A model generated the notes under the pieces. It did not search any database. It was given only the letters and a program-made list of their open reading frames with translations, and was not told the origin of the DNA. This document shows, piece by piece, positions 46,580-56,160 of a DNA stretch of 64,000 nt. The stretch's first letter is position 1, and each line of letters starts with the position of its first letter. Location: the NCBI RefSeq assembly GCF_002979975.1, contig NZ_PCQD01000007.1, positions 1 to 64,000 on the forward strand. Direction: 5' to 3'. The position numbers and the translations under genes were made by a program. The DNA comes from Pseudomonas sp. MYb185 (GTDB lineage: Bacteria > Pseudomonadota > Gammaproteobacteria > Pseudomonadales > Pseudomonadaceae).

Positions 46580-47814
46580 AGCAGCTTCTCCTGCTGGTCC
46601 AGTCGCGGCAGCTCATCCTCGGGGTCTTCTCCGACTACCGGCAGCAGCGGCTCCAGCCGTGGGGTATGGGCCGGCAGACTGCCGGCGATGGCGGGGAAGT
46701 GGCGCAGGAAGTGAAAACACAGGAACGTCATCGGGGCGCGCCACCAGAAGCCACGGGTGGCCTTGCTCTGGGTGATTTCGCTGCAATGTTGATGAGCCAG
46801 CGACTGCAGGTGGTCATAGAGCCGCTGGTTGAGCCTCTGGTCACGGATGAACAGGTTGCCCTCCAGGTTCAGCGATAGGCTGAGCGGGTCCAGGTTGCTG
46901 GAGCCGACCGTTACCCACTCGCTGTCCATCAGCGCCACCTTGCCGTGCAACGGGCGCTGGCAGTACTCATGGATCACCACCCCGCTGCGCAGCAGATAGC
47001 TGTACAGAAAGGTCGAGCAGTTGCGCGCCCAGGGCATGTCCGGTTCGCCCTGCAGGATCAGCGTCACATGCACCCCGCGGCGCGCGGCGTTGCGCAGTTC
47101 ACGCAGCATGCGATAGCCGGGAAAGAAATAGGCATTGGCGATCACCAGCCGGTGGTTGGCCGAGCGGATGGCACGCAGGTAGTGATCCTCGATATCCGAG
47201 GTGTGATGGTTGTTGTCGCGGATCGCCAGCATGATGCGTGCACTGCCGGCATAGCGGGTGGCACTCCGGTGCTCGGGGTTCAGCGGCAGGGGCAGCTCGC
47301 GGCGGGCGTGGCGAAACAGATTGAGGCTGGCATGACGGATATCCATGACCACCGGCCCACGCACCTCCACGGCATAGTCCTGCTTGGCGCCGGGGCCGTA
47401 ATCGCCGAGGTGGACGGCGGTGAAGTTGATGCCGCCGACATAGGCCACTTCGCTGTCGATGACCACGATCTTGCGGTGCAGGCGCCGGAACAGGTTGGTG
47501 CGCATGCCAAACCGCCGTGGCTGCGGATCGAACACATGCACGTGGATGCCGGCCTCGATCATCTCGGCCAGGTACTCGTTGCTCAGGTCCACGGTGCCGT
47601 AGCCATCGACGATGACCTCCACATGCGCCCCATTGTGCGCGGCGCAGATCAGCGCCCGCTGCAGGGCCTTGCCGACCTTGTCCTCGAGCACGATGAAGGT
47701 TTCCAGCAGCACCTCCTTGCGTGCCTGGCGGATACGCTCGAAGACGCGGGGAAAGAATTCCTCGCCATTGATCAGCAGGTCTGCAGCATTGCCTTCACGC
47801 CAGAATGATTTCAT
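46576..47814 (-). CDS. clsB: Cardiolipin synthase B
   Basis: A 412-residue phospholipase D superfamily enzyme with two HKD motifs: HRKIVVIDSEVAYVGGIN and HGKVALMDSEWVTVGSSNLD. It has no N-terminal membrane spans, as expected for ClsB (YbhO). It makes cardiolipin or phosphatidylglycerol by phosphatidyl transfer. One-base overlap with the ybhP stop and four-base overlap with ybhN indicate one operon. Confidence 0.92.
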   Translation of the reverse strand: MKSFWREGNAADLLINGEEFFPRVFERIRQARKEVLLETFIVLEDKVGKALQRALICAAHNGAHVEVIVDGYGTVDLSNEYLAEMIEAGIHVHVFDPQPRRFGMRTNLFRRLHRKIVVIDSEVAYVGGINFTAVHLGDYGPGAKQDYAVEVRGPVVMDIRHASLNLFRHARRELPLPLNPEHRSATRYAGSARIMLAIRDNNHHTSDIEDHYLRAIRSANHRLVIANAYFFPGYRMLRELRNAARRGVHVTLILQGEPDMPWARNCSTFLYSYLLRSGVVIHEYCQRPLHGKVALMDSEWVTVGSSNLDPLSLSLNLEGNLFIRDQRLNQRLYDHLQSLAHQHCSEITQSKATRGFWWRAPMTFLCFHFLRHFPAIAGSLPAHTPRLEPLLPVVGEDPEDELPRLDQQEKLL

Positions 47815-48602
47815 CAGAAGCGTACCTCGACAGCCAGAGGCGCATGGTCGGACAGGTGCGACCAGGGGCGCCGATACAGAGTCTTCGGATCATGTGTGGT
47901 GACATTGCGCACGTAGATACGGTCCAGGCACAACAGTGGCCAGCGTGCCGGAAAGCTCTTGGCCGGCGTACCGAAGGCCTCGACGAACGCCTCGGTCAGG
48001 CCGCAACGATCCATGCGCGGGCCGGCGCGCTGCCGCCAGTCGTTGAAGTCACCGGCGACGATCACCGGGTCGTCCGGCGGCAACCGGTCCAGCAGGTGAC
48101 ACAGCAGCCGCAGCTGCCGCCTACGATGGCGCTCGCGCAGGCCCAGGTGAACGCAGATGGCATGCAGGTCCGCCTGGCCGGGCACATCGAGAATGGCATG
48201 CAACAGACCACGCTCCTCGGTACCGCTGATTGAAACATCCAGATTCTCGTAATGCAGTATCGGAAATTTTGACAGCAAGGCGTTGCCGTGGTGCCCGTCT
48301 GGATAGACCGCGTTGCGGCCATAAGCGAATTCCGGCCACATGGTGTCGGCAAGGAATTCGTAATGTGGCGCGTCGGGCCAGTTGTCGATCAACTGGCCGT
48401 GGCGTTCATGGGTACCGAGCACTTCCTGCAGGAACACCACATCCGAGGACAGGGTACGCACGGCATCACGCAGCTCCGGCAGGATGAAACGCCGGTTGAG
48501 CCAGTTGAAGCCCTTGTGGGTATTGATGGTAAGCACGCGGATGGACCGGACCGTGGGGGCCTGGTTGGTCAGGTGCTCATGGGTGGAACTGAGTGGCGTC
48601 AC
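47814..48602 (-). CDS. ybhP: Endonuclease/exonuclease/phosphatase family protein (YbhP-like)
   Basis: A 262-residue metal-dependent phosphodiesterase-fold protein. Active-site motifs visible are [19 protein letters not shown] and SDHAPL. Its substrate is unknown; in E. coli ybhP also precedes clsB, so a lipid- or phosphodiester-related role is possible. Start overlaps the DUF72 stop by four bases. Confidence 0.88.
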   Translation of the reverse strand: MTPLSSTHEHLTNQAPTVRSIRVLTINTHKGFNWLNRRFILPELRDAVRTLSSDVVFLQEVLGTHERHGQLIDNWPDAPHYEFLADTMWPEFAYGRNAVYPDGHHGNALLSKFPILHYENLDVSISGTEERGLLHAILDVPGQADLHAICVHLGLRERHRRRQLRLLCHLLDRLPPDDPVIVAGDFNDWRQRAGPRMDRCGLTEAFVEAFGTPAKSFPARWPLLCLDRIYVRNVTTHDPKTLYRRPWSHLSDHAPLAVEVRF

Positions 48603-49513
48603 AGAAACTCCCCGGACAACTGGCCCGGCCGCACCTGAAGATGATCGGCCAGACCGAGCTTTTCCAGCAGGCGGCGGGCGTCATAGGGTGCGCGGACCTT
48701 GAGGTCGTTATCGAAATAGCAGTACACCGCGCGGCTTTTGCGTGACGGTTCCGGCCCCTGCGAGATGCGGCGGGCGTCAGCGGGTTGCCGGCCCTGGTGC
48801 CAGCTGCGAATGCGTTGTTCCCATTGGTCCAGCGCCTGCTCGTCGTAGCCGCTGGCATACAGCTCCTTGTCCCCGTGCAGGCGCAGGTACATGAAATCCG
48901 CCGTCAGCTCCTCCAGCAGCGGCCACTTGCCGGCCATGTCGGCCACCACCAGAGCGATGCCGTGCTGGCGCAGCAGCTCGATGAAGTCATCCTGCATGAA
49001 GCTGGCATGCCGGATCTCCACCGCGTGGCGCAGCGCAGTGTCGGCTTTCAGACTGGGCCGCTGTGGGTCGGCAAAGCGCCTGCTGCGCAGGGCGCAGTGA
49101 TATGCCTGGCCGATGGTTCCGGGCAATTGTTCGAACAGCTCGCTGAACAGTCCCTGGTCGAACTTGAAGCTGGGCGGGAACTGCCAGAGAAAGGGACCGA
49201 GTTTTTCCCCCAGCTGCAATGGACCCGAGGCGAAGAAGTTGGCCAGCGGCTCGGCGATCTCGCGCAGGCGCCGCACATGGGTGATGTAGCGGGGCGCCTT
49301 GACGCTGAAGACGAAGTCATCCGGGGTCTGCGCATACCAGCCGGCGAAGCGTTCGGGTGTCTGCAGGGCATAGAAGGAACCGTTGATCTCGATACTGCTG
49401 ACCGCCCGCGAGGCATATTCCAGTTCCCGGCGTTGCAACAGGCCCTCGGGGTAGAAATCCCCCCGCCAGGGGGCATAGCGCCAGCCGGAAATACCGATAT
49501 GGATACCGTTCAT
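48599..49513 (-). CDS. DUF72 family protein (TIM-barrel)
   Basis: A 304-residue protein of the DUF72/YecE family. Characteristic segments are [62 protein letters not shown] and YCYFDNDLK. The fold is a TIM barrel; no activity is established. It lies 14 bases after the alcohol dehydrogenase gene and overlaps ybhP. Confidence 0.9.
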   Translation of the reverse strand: MNGIHIGISGWRYAPWRGDFYPEGLLQRRELEYASRAVSSIEINGSFYALQTPERFAGWYAQTPDDFVFSVKAPRYITHVRRLREIAEPLANFFASGPLQLGEKLGPFLWQFPPSFKFDQGLFSELFEQLPGTIGQAYHCALRSRRFADPQRPSLKADTALRHAVEIRHASFMQDDFIELLRQHGIALVVADMAGKWPLLEELTADFMYLRLHGDKELYASGYDEQALDQWEQRIRSWHQGRQPADARRISQGPEPSRKSRAVYCYFDNDLKVRAPYDARRLLEKLGLADHLQVRPGQLSGEFL

Positions 49514-49527
49514 GCTGTCCCCGTCAT

Positions 49528-50814
49528 TCAGGGTTTCGGTGACGCCATCGACGGTGGATCACTGGCCGGGAAGGAGTCGTCCAGCGCCTCGTCCAGTGGG
49601 CCGTCGGTGTCGTCGGCCTCGGGCTGCAGGGCGACCTTGACCCAGCCACAGGCGCCCCGGTCGAAGGCCTTGAAGGCTTCGATGCTGTCCTGCATGGGTT
49701 CAACCTGGGTGAGGATGCGGGTGGGGTCGACGCGTCCGGTCAGCACCAGTTCGATAAGGACCGGGATGTAGCGACGGTGGTGGCAGTTGCCCATGTTGAT
49801 GGTGAGGTTGCGACTGGTTGCCAGACCGATCGGAAAGCTCCTCGACTGCGGTGGATAGAGGCCGACGATGGCCAGCGTACCGGCCTTGGCCAGCCCCTCT
49901 ACCGCCCAGTGCAGCGCCTGACTGGGCGCGTTGCCGGGATGCCAGTTGTCGCCGTCGGGATGGGTACGCGGGGTGTTCTGCGCCATCTCGCTGCGGAACT
50001 GCCCCTGCTGTATGGGATCGTCCAGGCCGGCCGGAGGTTCGGCATCCACCCCGACGGCATCGATGGCGCGGTCCACGCCGATCCCCCCGGTCAGACGCTG
50101 GAGGGTCTGCACCGGGCTCTCCTCATCGAAGTTGATCACCTCCGCGCCCTGCTGACGGGCCATCTGCAGGCGGTCGGACAGGTGGTCGATGGCGAACACC
50201 CGGGAAGCGCCGAACAACAGCGCGCTGGCGATGGCGAACTGGCCCACCGGGCCGCAGCCGAACACCGCCACGGTATCCCCGGGGGTGATTTCGGCCATCT
50301 CCGCGCCGAAATAGCCGGTGGGGAACACGTCCGACAGCAGGATCGCCTGATCATCACTGATGCTGTCCGGCAGTTTGATCAGGCCGATGTTGGCATAGGG
50401 AATCCGCGCCTTCTCCGCCTGCAGCCCGGCAAAGCTGCCGCTGGCCTCGGGCCCGCCGAAGAATGCGGTGCCGGCCTGTGGCCCGTTCGGGTTGGCGGTA
50501 TCGCACTGGGCATAGTAGCCGGCCCGGCAATAGGAGCAGTTGCCGCAGGCGATGGTGGAGGGAATCACCACGCGGTCGCCGACCTGCAGGTTGCGTACGT
50601 CGGTGCCCAGGGTCTCGACGACGCCGACGCCCTCATGGCCGAGAATGGTGCCCGGACGCATGCCGCTGACGCTACCGCGCACGAAGTGCAGGTCGGTACC
50701 GCAGATGGCCGAGGCGGTAAGGCGGACGATCGCATCGGTGGGCGCCTGCAGTACCGGGTCGGCGACCTCCTCCAGGCGGATGTCGCCGACATCATGAAAA
50801 ACCACTGCTTTCAT
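49528..50814 (-). CDS. Zinc-dependent alcohol dehydrogenase with SFPASDPPS tail
   Basis: A 428-residue medium-chain dehydrogenase. Catalytic zinc ligands lie in SAICGTDLHF (Cys) and GHEGVG (His-Glu); the structural zinc site is CGNCSYCRAGYYAQC; NAD binding is by VFGCGPVGQFA. It resembles glutathione-independent formaldehyde dehydrogenases. Beyond the fold there is a 30-residue acidic tail with LDEALDDSFPASDPPS, a motif found at the ends of several stress-related proteins and of unknown role. ATG 50814 has GGAGG seven bases upstream. Confidence 0.9.
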   Translation of the reverse strand: MKAVVFHDVGDIRLEEVADPVLQAPTDAIVRLTASAICGTDLHFVRGSVSGMRPGTILGHEGVGVVETLGTDVRNLQVGDRVVIPSTIACGNCSYCRAGYYAQCDTANPNGPQAGTAFFGGPEASGSFAGLQAEKARIPYANIGLIKLPDSISDDQAILLSDVFPTGYFGAEMAEITPGDTVAVFGCGPVGQFAIASALLFGASRVFAIDHLSDRLQMARQQGAEVINFDEESPVQTLQRLTGGIGVDRAIDAVGVDAEPPAGLDDPIQQGQFRSEMAQNTPRTHPDGDNWHPGNAPSQALHWAVEGLAKAGTLAIVGLYPPQSRSFPIGLATSRNLTINMGNCHHRRYIPVLIELVLTGRVDPTRILTQVEPMQDSIEAFKAFDRGACGWVKVALQPEADDTDGPLDEALDDSFPASDPPSMASPKP

Positions 50815-50890
50815 GCTGTTACCTCCTTCGCAGCGAAGCCGACAGACTTCGCCATGGCTATAGGTTCCGACTGGGAGGCAGTGGCTTGGT

Positions 50891-53041
50891 TCAGGGTTTT
50901 TCACGCTCCAGGCGCAGCAGCAGCAGCGAACGTCCGGTCATCAGGAACTCGCTGTCGAACTCGTGCACCTCGCCGTCGCGCAGCTGCGTGCGGTTGGTGT
51001 CGAGCTGACAGAGCCAGTGACTGCCCTGGGCGACATGGGGCAGGCAGAAGCTGACCACATCATGGTGGGCATTCATCAGCAACAGCAGGGTGGTGTCGTC
51101 GCCGCTGCGGCGAATGCCGGTCGGTTGGGCGCGGCCGTCGAGCAGCATGCCCAGGCAGCGGGCATTGGGGTCGTCCCATTGCTCATCGGTCATCGGGTCG
51201 CCGGAGGGCGACAGCCAGGTGACATCGTTGACGCCCAGTTCCTCGTTGTACTCACCGACCAGGAAGCGACCGCGACGCAGGATCGGATAGGCATGGCGCA
51301 GGGAAATCAGGTGGCGGGTGAAATCCAGCAGTTCACGGCCATCGTCATCCAGGTTCCAGTCGATCCAGCCCAGCTCGTTATCCTGGCAGTAGATGTTGTT
51401 GTTGCCATGCTGGGTACGGCTGAACTCGTCCCCGGCCAGCAGCATCGGCGTGCCCTGGGACAGCAACAGGGTCGACAGCAGGTTGCGCATCTGGCGCATG
51501 CGCAGGCTGTTGATCTCGGGATCGTCGGTGGGGCCTTCGCAGCCATGGTTCCAGGACAGGTTGTGATCGCTGCCGTCCTGATTGTCCTCGCCGTTGGCCT
51601 CGTTGTGCTTGTGGTCATAGCTGACCACATCACGCAGGGTGAAGCCGTCATGGGCGGTGACGAAGTTGACCGAGGCGTAGGGCCGGCGCCCGCGCTGGTT
51701 GAAGTGGTCGCCGGAGGCGGTCAGGCGGCTGGCCAGGCCTGCTATCTGACCTTCTTCGCCCATCCAGAAGGCGCGCACGGTATCGCGGAAACGGTCGTTC
51801 CACTCCACCCAGCCGGGAGGGAATCCGCCGACCTGGTAGCCGCCGGGGCCGCAGTCCCAGGGCTCGGCAATCAGCTTGCTCTGGCTGAGGACCGGGTCCT
51901 GGCGGCAGGCGACGAGAAAGCCGTGGCGCTCATCGAAGCCATGCGCATGGCGCGCGAGAATGGTCGCCAGGTCGAAGCGGAAGCCGTCAACCTGCATCTC
52001 GTCGGCCCAGTAGCGCAGCGAGTCGGTGACCATCTGCAGCACGCAGGGGTGGCTCAGGTCCAGGGTGTTGCCGGTACCCGAGTCATTCACGTAGTAGCGC
52101 TTGTCATCGGCCATCAGCCGGTAGTAGGTGGCGTTGTCGATACCGCGCATGGACAGCGTCGGCCCCAGCTCGTTGCCCTCGGCGGTATGGTTGTAGACCA
52201 CGTCCATGATCAGCTCCAGCCCGGCATCATGCAGGTGCGCGACCATCTCCTTGAATTCGCTGATGTTGCCGGTGGCCAGGTAGGCCGGATGGGGGGCGAA
52301 GAAGGCGATGCTGTTGTAGCCCCAGTAATTGCTCAGGTGCTTGTCCAGCAGGTGCTGGTCATTGACGAAGGCGTGCACTGGCAGCAGCTCGACGCTGGTC
52401 ACGCCCAGCGAGCGGATGTGCTTGAGCACTTCCGGATGCATCAACCCGGCGAAGGTGCCGCGCACCGGCTCGGGCACCGCCGGGTGGGTCATGCTGATGC
52501 CGCGCACATGGGCTTCGTAGATGATGGTCCGGTCCCAGGGTGTTTCCCGGTGGGTGTGCCGGCCCCAGGTGAAGGCCTGGTCGATGACCTTGGCCTTGGG
52601 TATATGGGCGGCGCTGTCACGGTCATCGAAGCTCAGATCCGCATCCGGGGAGCCGAGGGTATAACCGAACAGTCGGTCCGACCAGGTCAGATCGCCCACC
52701 AACTGCTTGGCGTACGGATCGATCAGCAGTTTGTTGGGGTTGAAGCGATGCCCGGCATCCGGCTCGTAAGGACCATGCACCCGATAGCCATAGATCATGC
52801 CCGGATGGGCATCGGGCAGGTAGCCGTGCCATATCTCGTTGGTGTACTCGGGCAGTTCGATGCGTTCGATCTCCTGCTTGCCCTGGCTGTCGAACAGGCA
52901 CAGCTCGACCTTGGTGGCATGCGCCGAGAACAGTGCGAAATTGACACCCAATCCATCCCAGGTGGCTCCCAGGGGAAAGGGTTGGCCCTCGGAGACCCGG
53001 GATTTGTGGGTCGGCTGCACAGCGCGTTTCCTGGCGTTCAT
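50891..53041 (-). CDS. glgX: Glycogen debranching enzyme GlgX
   Basis: A 716-residue GH13 isoamylase-type enzyme with an N-terminal CBM48 domain (15-110), nucleophile in VDGFRFDLATILAR (near 352), Glu in LIAEPWDCGPGG, and FVTAHDGFTLRD. It cuts alpha-1,6 branches in glucan. It follows the DUF2934 gene after six bases and precedes the alcohol dehydrogenase by 76. Confidence 0.95.
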   Translation of the reverse strand: MNARKRAVQPTHKSRVSEGQPFPLGATWDGLGVNFALFSAHATKVELCLFDSQGKQEIERIELPEYTNEIWHGYLPDAHPGMIYGYRVHGPYEPDAGHRFNPNKLLIDPYAKQLVGDLTWSDRLFGYTLGSPDADLSFDDRDSAAHIPKAKVIDQAFTWGRHTHRETPWDRTIIYEAHVRGISMTHPAVPEPVRGTFAGLMHPEVLKHIRSLGVTSVELLPVHAFVNDQHLLDKHLSNYWGYNSIAFFAPHPAYLATGNISEFKEMVAHLHDAGLELIMDVVYNHTAEGNELGPTLSMRGIDNATYYRLMADDKRYYVNDSGTGNTLDLSHPCVLQMVTDSLRYWADEMQVDGFRFDLATILARHAHGFDERHGFLVACRQDPVLSQSKLIAEPWDCGPGGYQVGGFPPGWVEWNDRFRDTVRAFWMGEEGQIAGLASRLTASGDHFNQRGRRPYASVNFVTAHDGFTLRDVVSYDHKHNEANGEDNQDGSDHNLSWNHGCEGPTDDPEINSLRMRQMRNLLSTLLLSQGTPMLLAGDEFSRTQHGNNNIYCQDNELGWIDWNLDDDGRELLDFTRHLISLRHAYPILRRGRFLVGEYNEELGVNDVTWLSPSGDPMTDEQWDDPNARCLGMLLDGRAQPTGIRRSGDDTTLLLLMNAHHDVVSFCLPHVAQGSHWLCQLDTNRTQLRDGEVHEFDSEFLMTGRSLLLLRLEREKP

Positions 53042-53047
53042 GGTGGC

Positions 53048-53392
53048 TTACTCTTGCTGATCCGGCTCGGGTTTGCCCGGTTCGGTGATCTTGGTGGTTC
53101 GGGTGATGGCCTGGCGCCGGGGTCGTGCCGGCTTCTTGGCCGCGGCCGGCTTGTCCAGCAGGGCGGGTTTCTCCAGTTGGGTTTCGTCCTCGGTGGGGGC
53201 TGCAGCGGCCTTGCTACGGGGTTTACGGGTGGCGGCCTTTTTTGCCGGTGTCGGCTGCAGTTCGCCGTTCTGTTCACTCTGGAACAGTTTGCAGGCCATC
53301 TGCCAGTGACGTTGCTCCTGACCGGCGGGGCGGCCCTCGCTTTCCCATATCTGATAGGCCAGTTCGCGGATTCGCTGTTCATCATTGTTCAT
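53048..53392 (-). CDS. DUF2934 protein with basic Lys/Ala/Pro-rich tail
   Basis: A 114-residue protein: residues 5-45 are the DUF2934 motif (RIRELAYQIWESEGRPAG), the rest is a disordered, histone H1-like tail (AKKAATRKPRSKAAAAP). The ATG at 53392 overlaps the treY stop (ATGA). DUF2934 genes lie among glucan genes in other pseudomonads; the role is unknown. The tail could bind polyanions. Confidence 0.8.
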   Translation of the reverse strand: MNNDEQRIRELAYQIWESEGRPAGQEQRHWQMACKLFQSEQNGELQPTPAKKAATRKPRSKAAAAPTEDETQLEKPALLDKPAAAKKPARPRRQAITRTTKITEPGKPEPDQQE

Positions 53393-56160
53393 GGGGTCGA
53401 TTCCTGATGGTTGGCGGTAACGAGAAGATTCACCGGGACGCTGGCCAGCAGTTCGCTCACTGGCACAGCAGGCCCATTGCGGACAGCCTCGCCGGTCAAG
53501 GCGCTGACCAGGGGCGCGGCGGGTAGATCGATCAGCGTATCGTCCCAGCGCGCCGCTGGAATCAGCGGCAGTTCGCTGTCGCCCAGCAGGGGCGCGGCGA
53601 GTCGGGGAACGATGGTGATTGCCAACTGTTGTCGGTGCTGGCGGCAGAAGGCGATGAGCCGATCGGCATGGGTGCCATGGAGTTTCAGTGGGCGAAAGTC
53701 GCCATGGCCGAACAGCGCCGGCTGGCGGCGACGGGTATCGAGTACCTGGGCGATCAGCCACTGCTTGATGCGTCCGTTGCGCCACTGCTGCAGCAGTTCG
53801 GCCGGGCTGGCCGGCTGGTTCAGGGTATGGCGGCGTTCGGCATAGTCGACCGCTCGGCGGTTGTCCGGGTCGACCATGCTGAAATCCCAGTATTCGCACC
53901 CCTGGTACAGGTCGGGTACCCCCGGAACGGTCATGCGCAGCAGGCACTGGCTCAGACTGTTGAGCGCGCCGTTGCAGGCCGCGAGATCGACTGCATGAGC
54001 CAGGGCCCGGCGCAGTTCCGCACCCTCGCGGCTGGTCATCAGGCGCTGCAGAAAGTCATGGCAGGCCTGTTCATAGGCGTTGTCCGGTGCGGCCCAGCTG
54101 CTGCGCAGCTTGCTCTCGCGCAGGGCTTTCTGTTGCCAGTTCAATACCCGCTGGGCGAAGGTCGCGCAGCGGTCGCCATCTTCCGGGTCCAGCTCCAGCG
54201 GCCAACTGCTGAACAGGGTCTGATAGAGCATCAGTTCATCGGCGGGCGAGGGCGCTGGCTGTTCCTCGACCAGCGAGCGCAGCGGTTCGGCCAGCTTGTA
54301 CCAGAAGCGCACCTGGATGCCGAACCAGGGGGCATGTTCGCTGACTACCGCCAGCCGGGCGCGGGCATCCTCGCCGCGCTTGTGGTCATGGGTGGCGGTG
54401 GCGAGCAGGCCGAGAGGGAAGCGTTCGGCCTGCTCGCTGCACTGGGCATGGAACCAGTCAGGATCGGCGCTGAAGCGCTCGGGGTTGAACCCCACATCAT
54501 TGCGCGACAGCAGTACCGCGGAGCGGTAGCAGGCGGTGTCCTCTACCGCCTTGGCTGCGGTGGGGGCGGTCAGTTGGTGGAAGCGCGCCAACAGACGGCG
54601 CTGGAAGCGCCGCCGGGGGCCGGCCGCGCCGGCGTGCAGCGGTTCGCCACCGAGCCAGCGCTGCAACTGGTCCAGGGCCGGCCAGTCGTTTCTGCCCAGC
54701 TCGCGGCGGGCACCGCCCAGGGCCATGTCGAAGAAGCGTCGGTCCTGGGACGAAGGCCCGCAGACCCCGGTGTAGGTGCGGTACACCGGATAGTGCACGA
54801 TCAGTGCGCGCAGGGCACGACGGATGGCCCCCAGGGTGAGGTCGCGCGTGGCCAGGCTGCTGCGGGCCAGGCGCAGCAGGGCCTGGGCCAGGATCTCGAC
54901 ATCGGCGGCCAGGGAATTGCTCAGCACCAGCCGGCGGGCGGCGCGGGTTTCCTCGCTGAAGTCCGCGGTGCGCCCGCTGAGCGAACTCCACAGCTCGGCC
55001 AGCTCGGCCTGGCCGTTGGGATCGTGCTGCAGCAGGGCGACGCGGTTCATGAACTCGTAGCCGGTGGTGCCATCCACCATCCAGTCGCCCGGCAACTGCT
55101 CATCGCCACCGAGGATCTTCTCCACATAGATCGGGAAGAATTGCTGGCGCTCGGGCAGCAGGCGCTGGACGCGGCGGCGCAACCGTCGGCAGTAGGCCCG
55201 GGGGTTGGCCAGGCCGTCGATATGATCGATGCGCAGGCCATCGATCAGTCCGGCGGCGATCAGCTCGAACACCTTGGCGTGGGTGGCCTCGAATACCTGG
55301 GGCAGTTCGCTGCGCAGGCTGATCAGTTCGTTGACATCGAAGAACCGGCGCCAGTTGATATCGTCATTGGCGGTGCGCCAACTGGCCAGGCGGTAATGTT
55401 GGCATTCGAGCAGCTCATGCAGGCGCAGACAACCCTGGGCGGTGCCCGGATCGAAGCGCCGCAAGGCCTGCTCGATGACCTCGGCGGTACTGCCCCAGGC
55501 GATGGCGGCCACCTCCTCGCAGATCTCGGTGGCGATCTGTCGCGCGCCGAACTCACCCTCCAGCGCGGCGCAGCGATCGGCCAGGCGAGTCAGGGCGTCG
55601 AGGCCGGTATCCTGCAGCAGAGCCGGATAGCCGTTCATGGCCAGCGGCAACCGGTGGTCGAAGTGACAGACATGGAAGCGCCCGGCGGTGGCATCGAACT
55701 GCAGGCGGATCTCGCCAGCCTTGAGGGTCGTCAGGTAATCGTCGCGCAGAATCGGCAGCAGCAGCCGGTCACGCATGAATTCGTCATGCGAGCGCCAGGT
55801 GATGTCGAAGAAGCAGGCATAGGGGCTGGCGCTGCCCCACAGCAGCACGTCCTGCCACCAGCTGTTGTCATTGTCCACTGCCATGTGGTTGGGCACGATA
55901 TCCATGATCAGCCCCATCTGCCGTTGGTGCAGCGCGCCGGCCAGGCGCTGGAGCGCCGGCTCGCCACCCAGTTCCGGGTTGACGCAGGTCGGGTCGATCA
56001 CATCGTAGCCGTGGCTGGAGCCGGGGCGGGCCTTGAGCAGGGGAGAGGCATAGATATGACTGATCCCCAGCTGGGCAAAATAGTCCACCAGCGCCGTGGC
56101 ATCATCCAGGGTGAAGCCTGCGTGAAACTGCAGGCGCAGGGTGGCGCGAGGTTCATTCAT
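53389..56160 (-). CDS. treY: Malto-oligosyltrehalose synthase TreY
   Basis: A 923-residue GH13_26 enzyme that turns the reducing end of a malto-oligosaccharide into a trehalosyl unit. Motifs are SHGYDVIDPTCVNPELGG, DIVPNHMA, DGLRIDHIDGLANPRAY and YVEKILGGDEQLP. ATG 56160 gives the family N-terminus (MNEPRATLRLQFHAGF); the longer frame upstream overlaps malQ and is not protein-like. It acts just before TreZ. Confidence 0.95.
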   Translation of the reverse strand: MNEPRATLRLQFHAGFTLDDATALVDYFAQLGISHIYASPLLKARPGSSHGYDVIDPTCVNPELGGEPALQRLAGALHQRQMGLIMDIVPNHMAVDNDNSWWQDVLLWGSASPYACFFDITWRSHDEFMRDRLLLPILRDDYLTTLKAGEIRLQFDATAGRFHVCHFDHRLPLAMNGYPALLQDTGLDALTRLADRCAALEGEFGARQIATEICEEVAAIAWGSTAEVIEQALRRFDPGTAQGCLRLHELLECQHYRLASWRTANDDINWRRFFDVNELISLRSELPQVFEATHAKVFELIAAGLIDGLRIDHIDGLANPRAYCRRLRRRVQRLLPERQQFFPIYVEKILGGDEQLPGDWMVDGTTGYEFMNRVALLQHDPNGQAELAELWSSLSGRTADFSEETRAARRLVLSNSLAADVEILAQALLRLARSSLATRDLTLGAIRRALRALIVHYPVYRTYTGVCGPSSQDRRFFDMALGGARRELGRNDWPALDQLQRWLGGEPLHAGAAGPRRRFQRRLLARFHQLTAPTAAKAVEDTACYRSAVLLSRNDVGFNPERFSADPDWFHAQCSEQAERFPLGLLATATHDHKRGEDARARLAVVSEHAPWFGIQVRFWYKLAEPLRSLVEEQPAPSPADELMLYQTLFSSWPLELDPEDGDRCATFAQRVLNWQQKALRESKLRSSWAAPDNAYEQACHDFLQRLMTSREGAELRRALAHAVDLAACNGALNSLSQCLLRMTVPGVPDLYQGCEYWDFSMVDPDNRRAVDYAERRHTLNQPASPAELLQQWRNGRIKQWLIAQVLDTRRRQPALFGHGDFRPLKLHGTHADRLIAFCRQHRQQLAITIVPRLAAPLLGDSELPLIPAARWDDTLIDLPAAPLVSALTGEAVRNGPAVPVSELLASVPVNLLVTANHQESTP

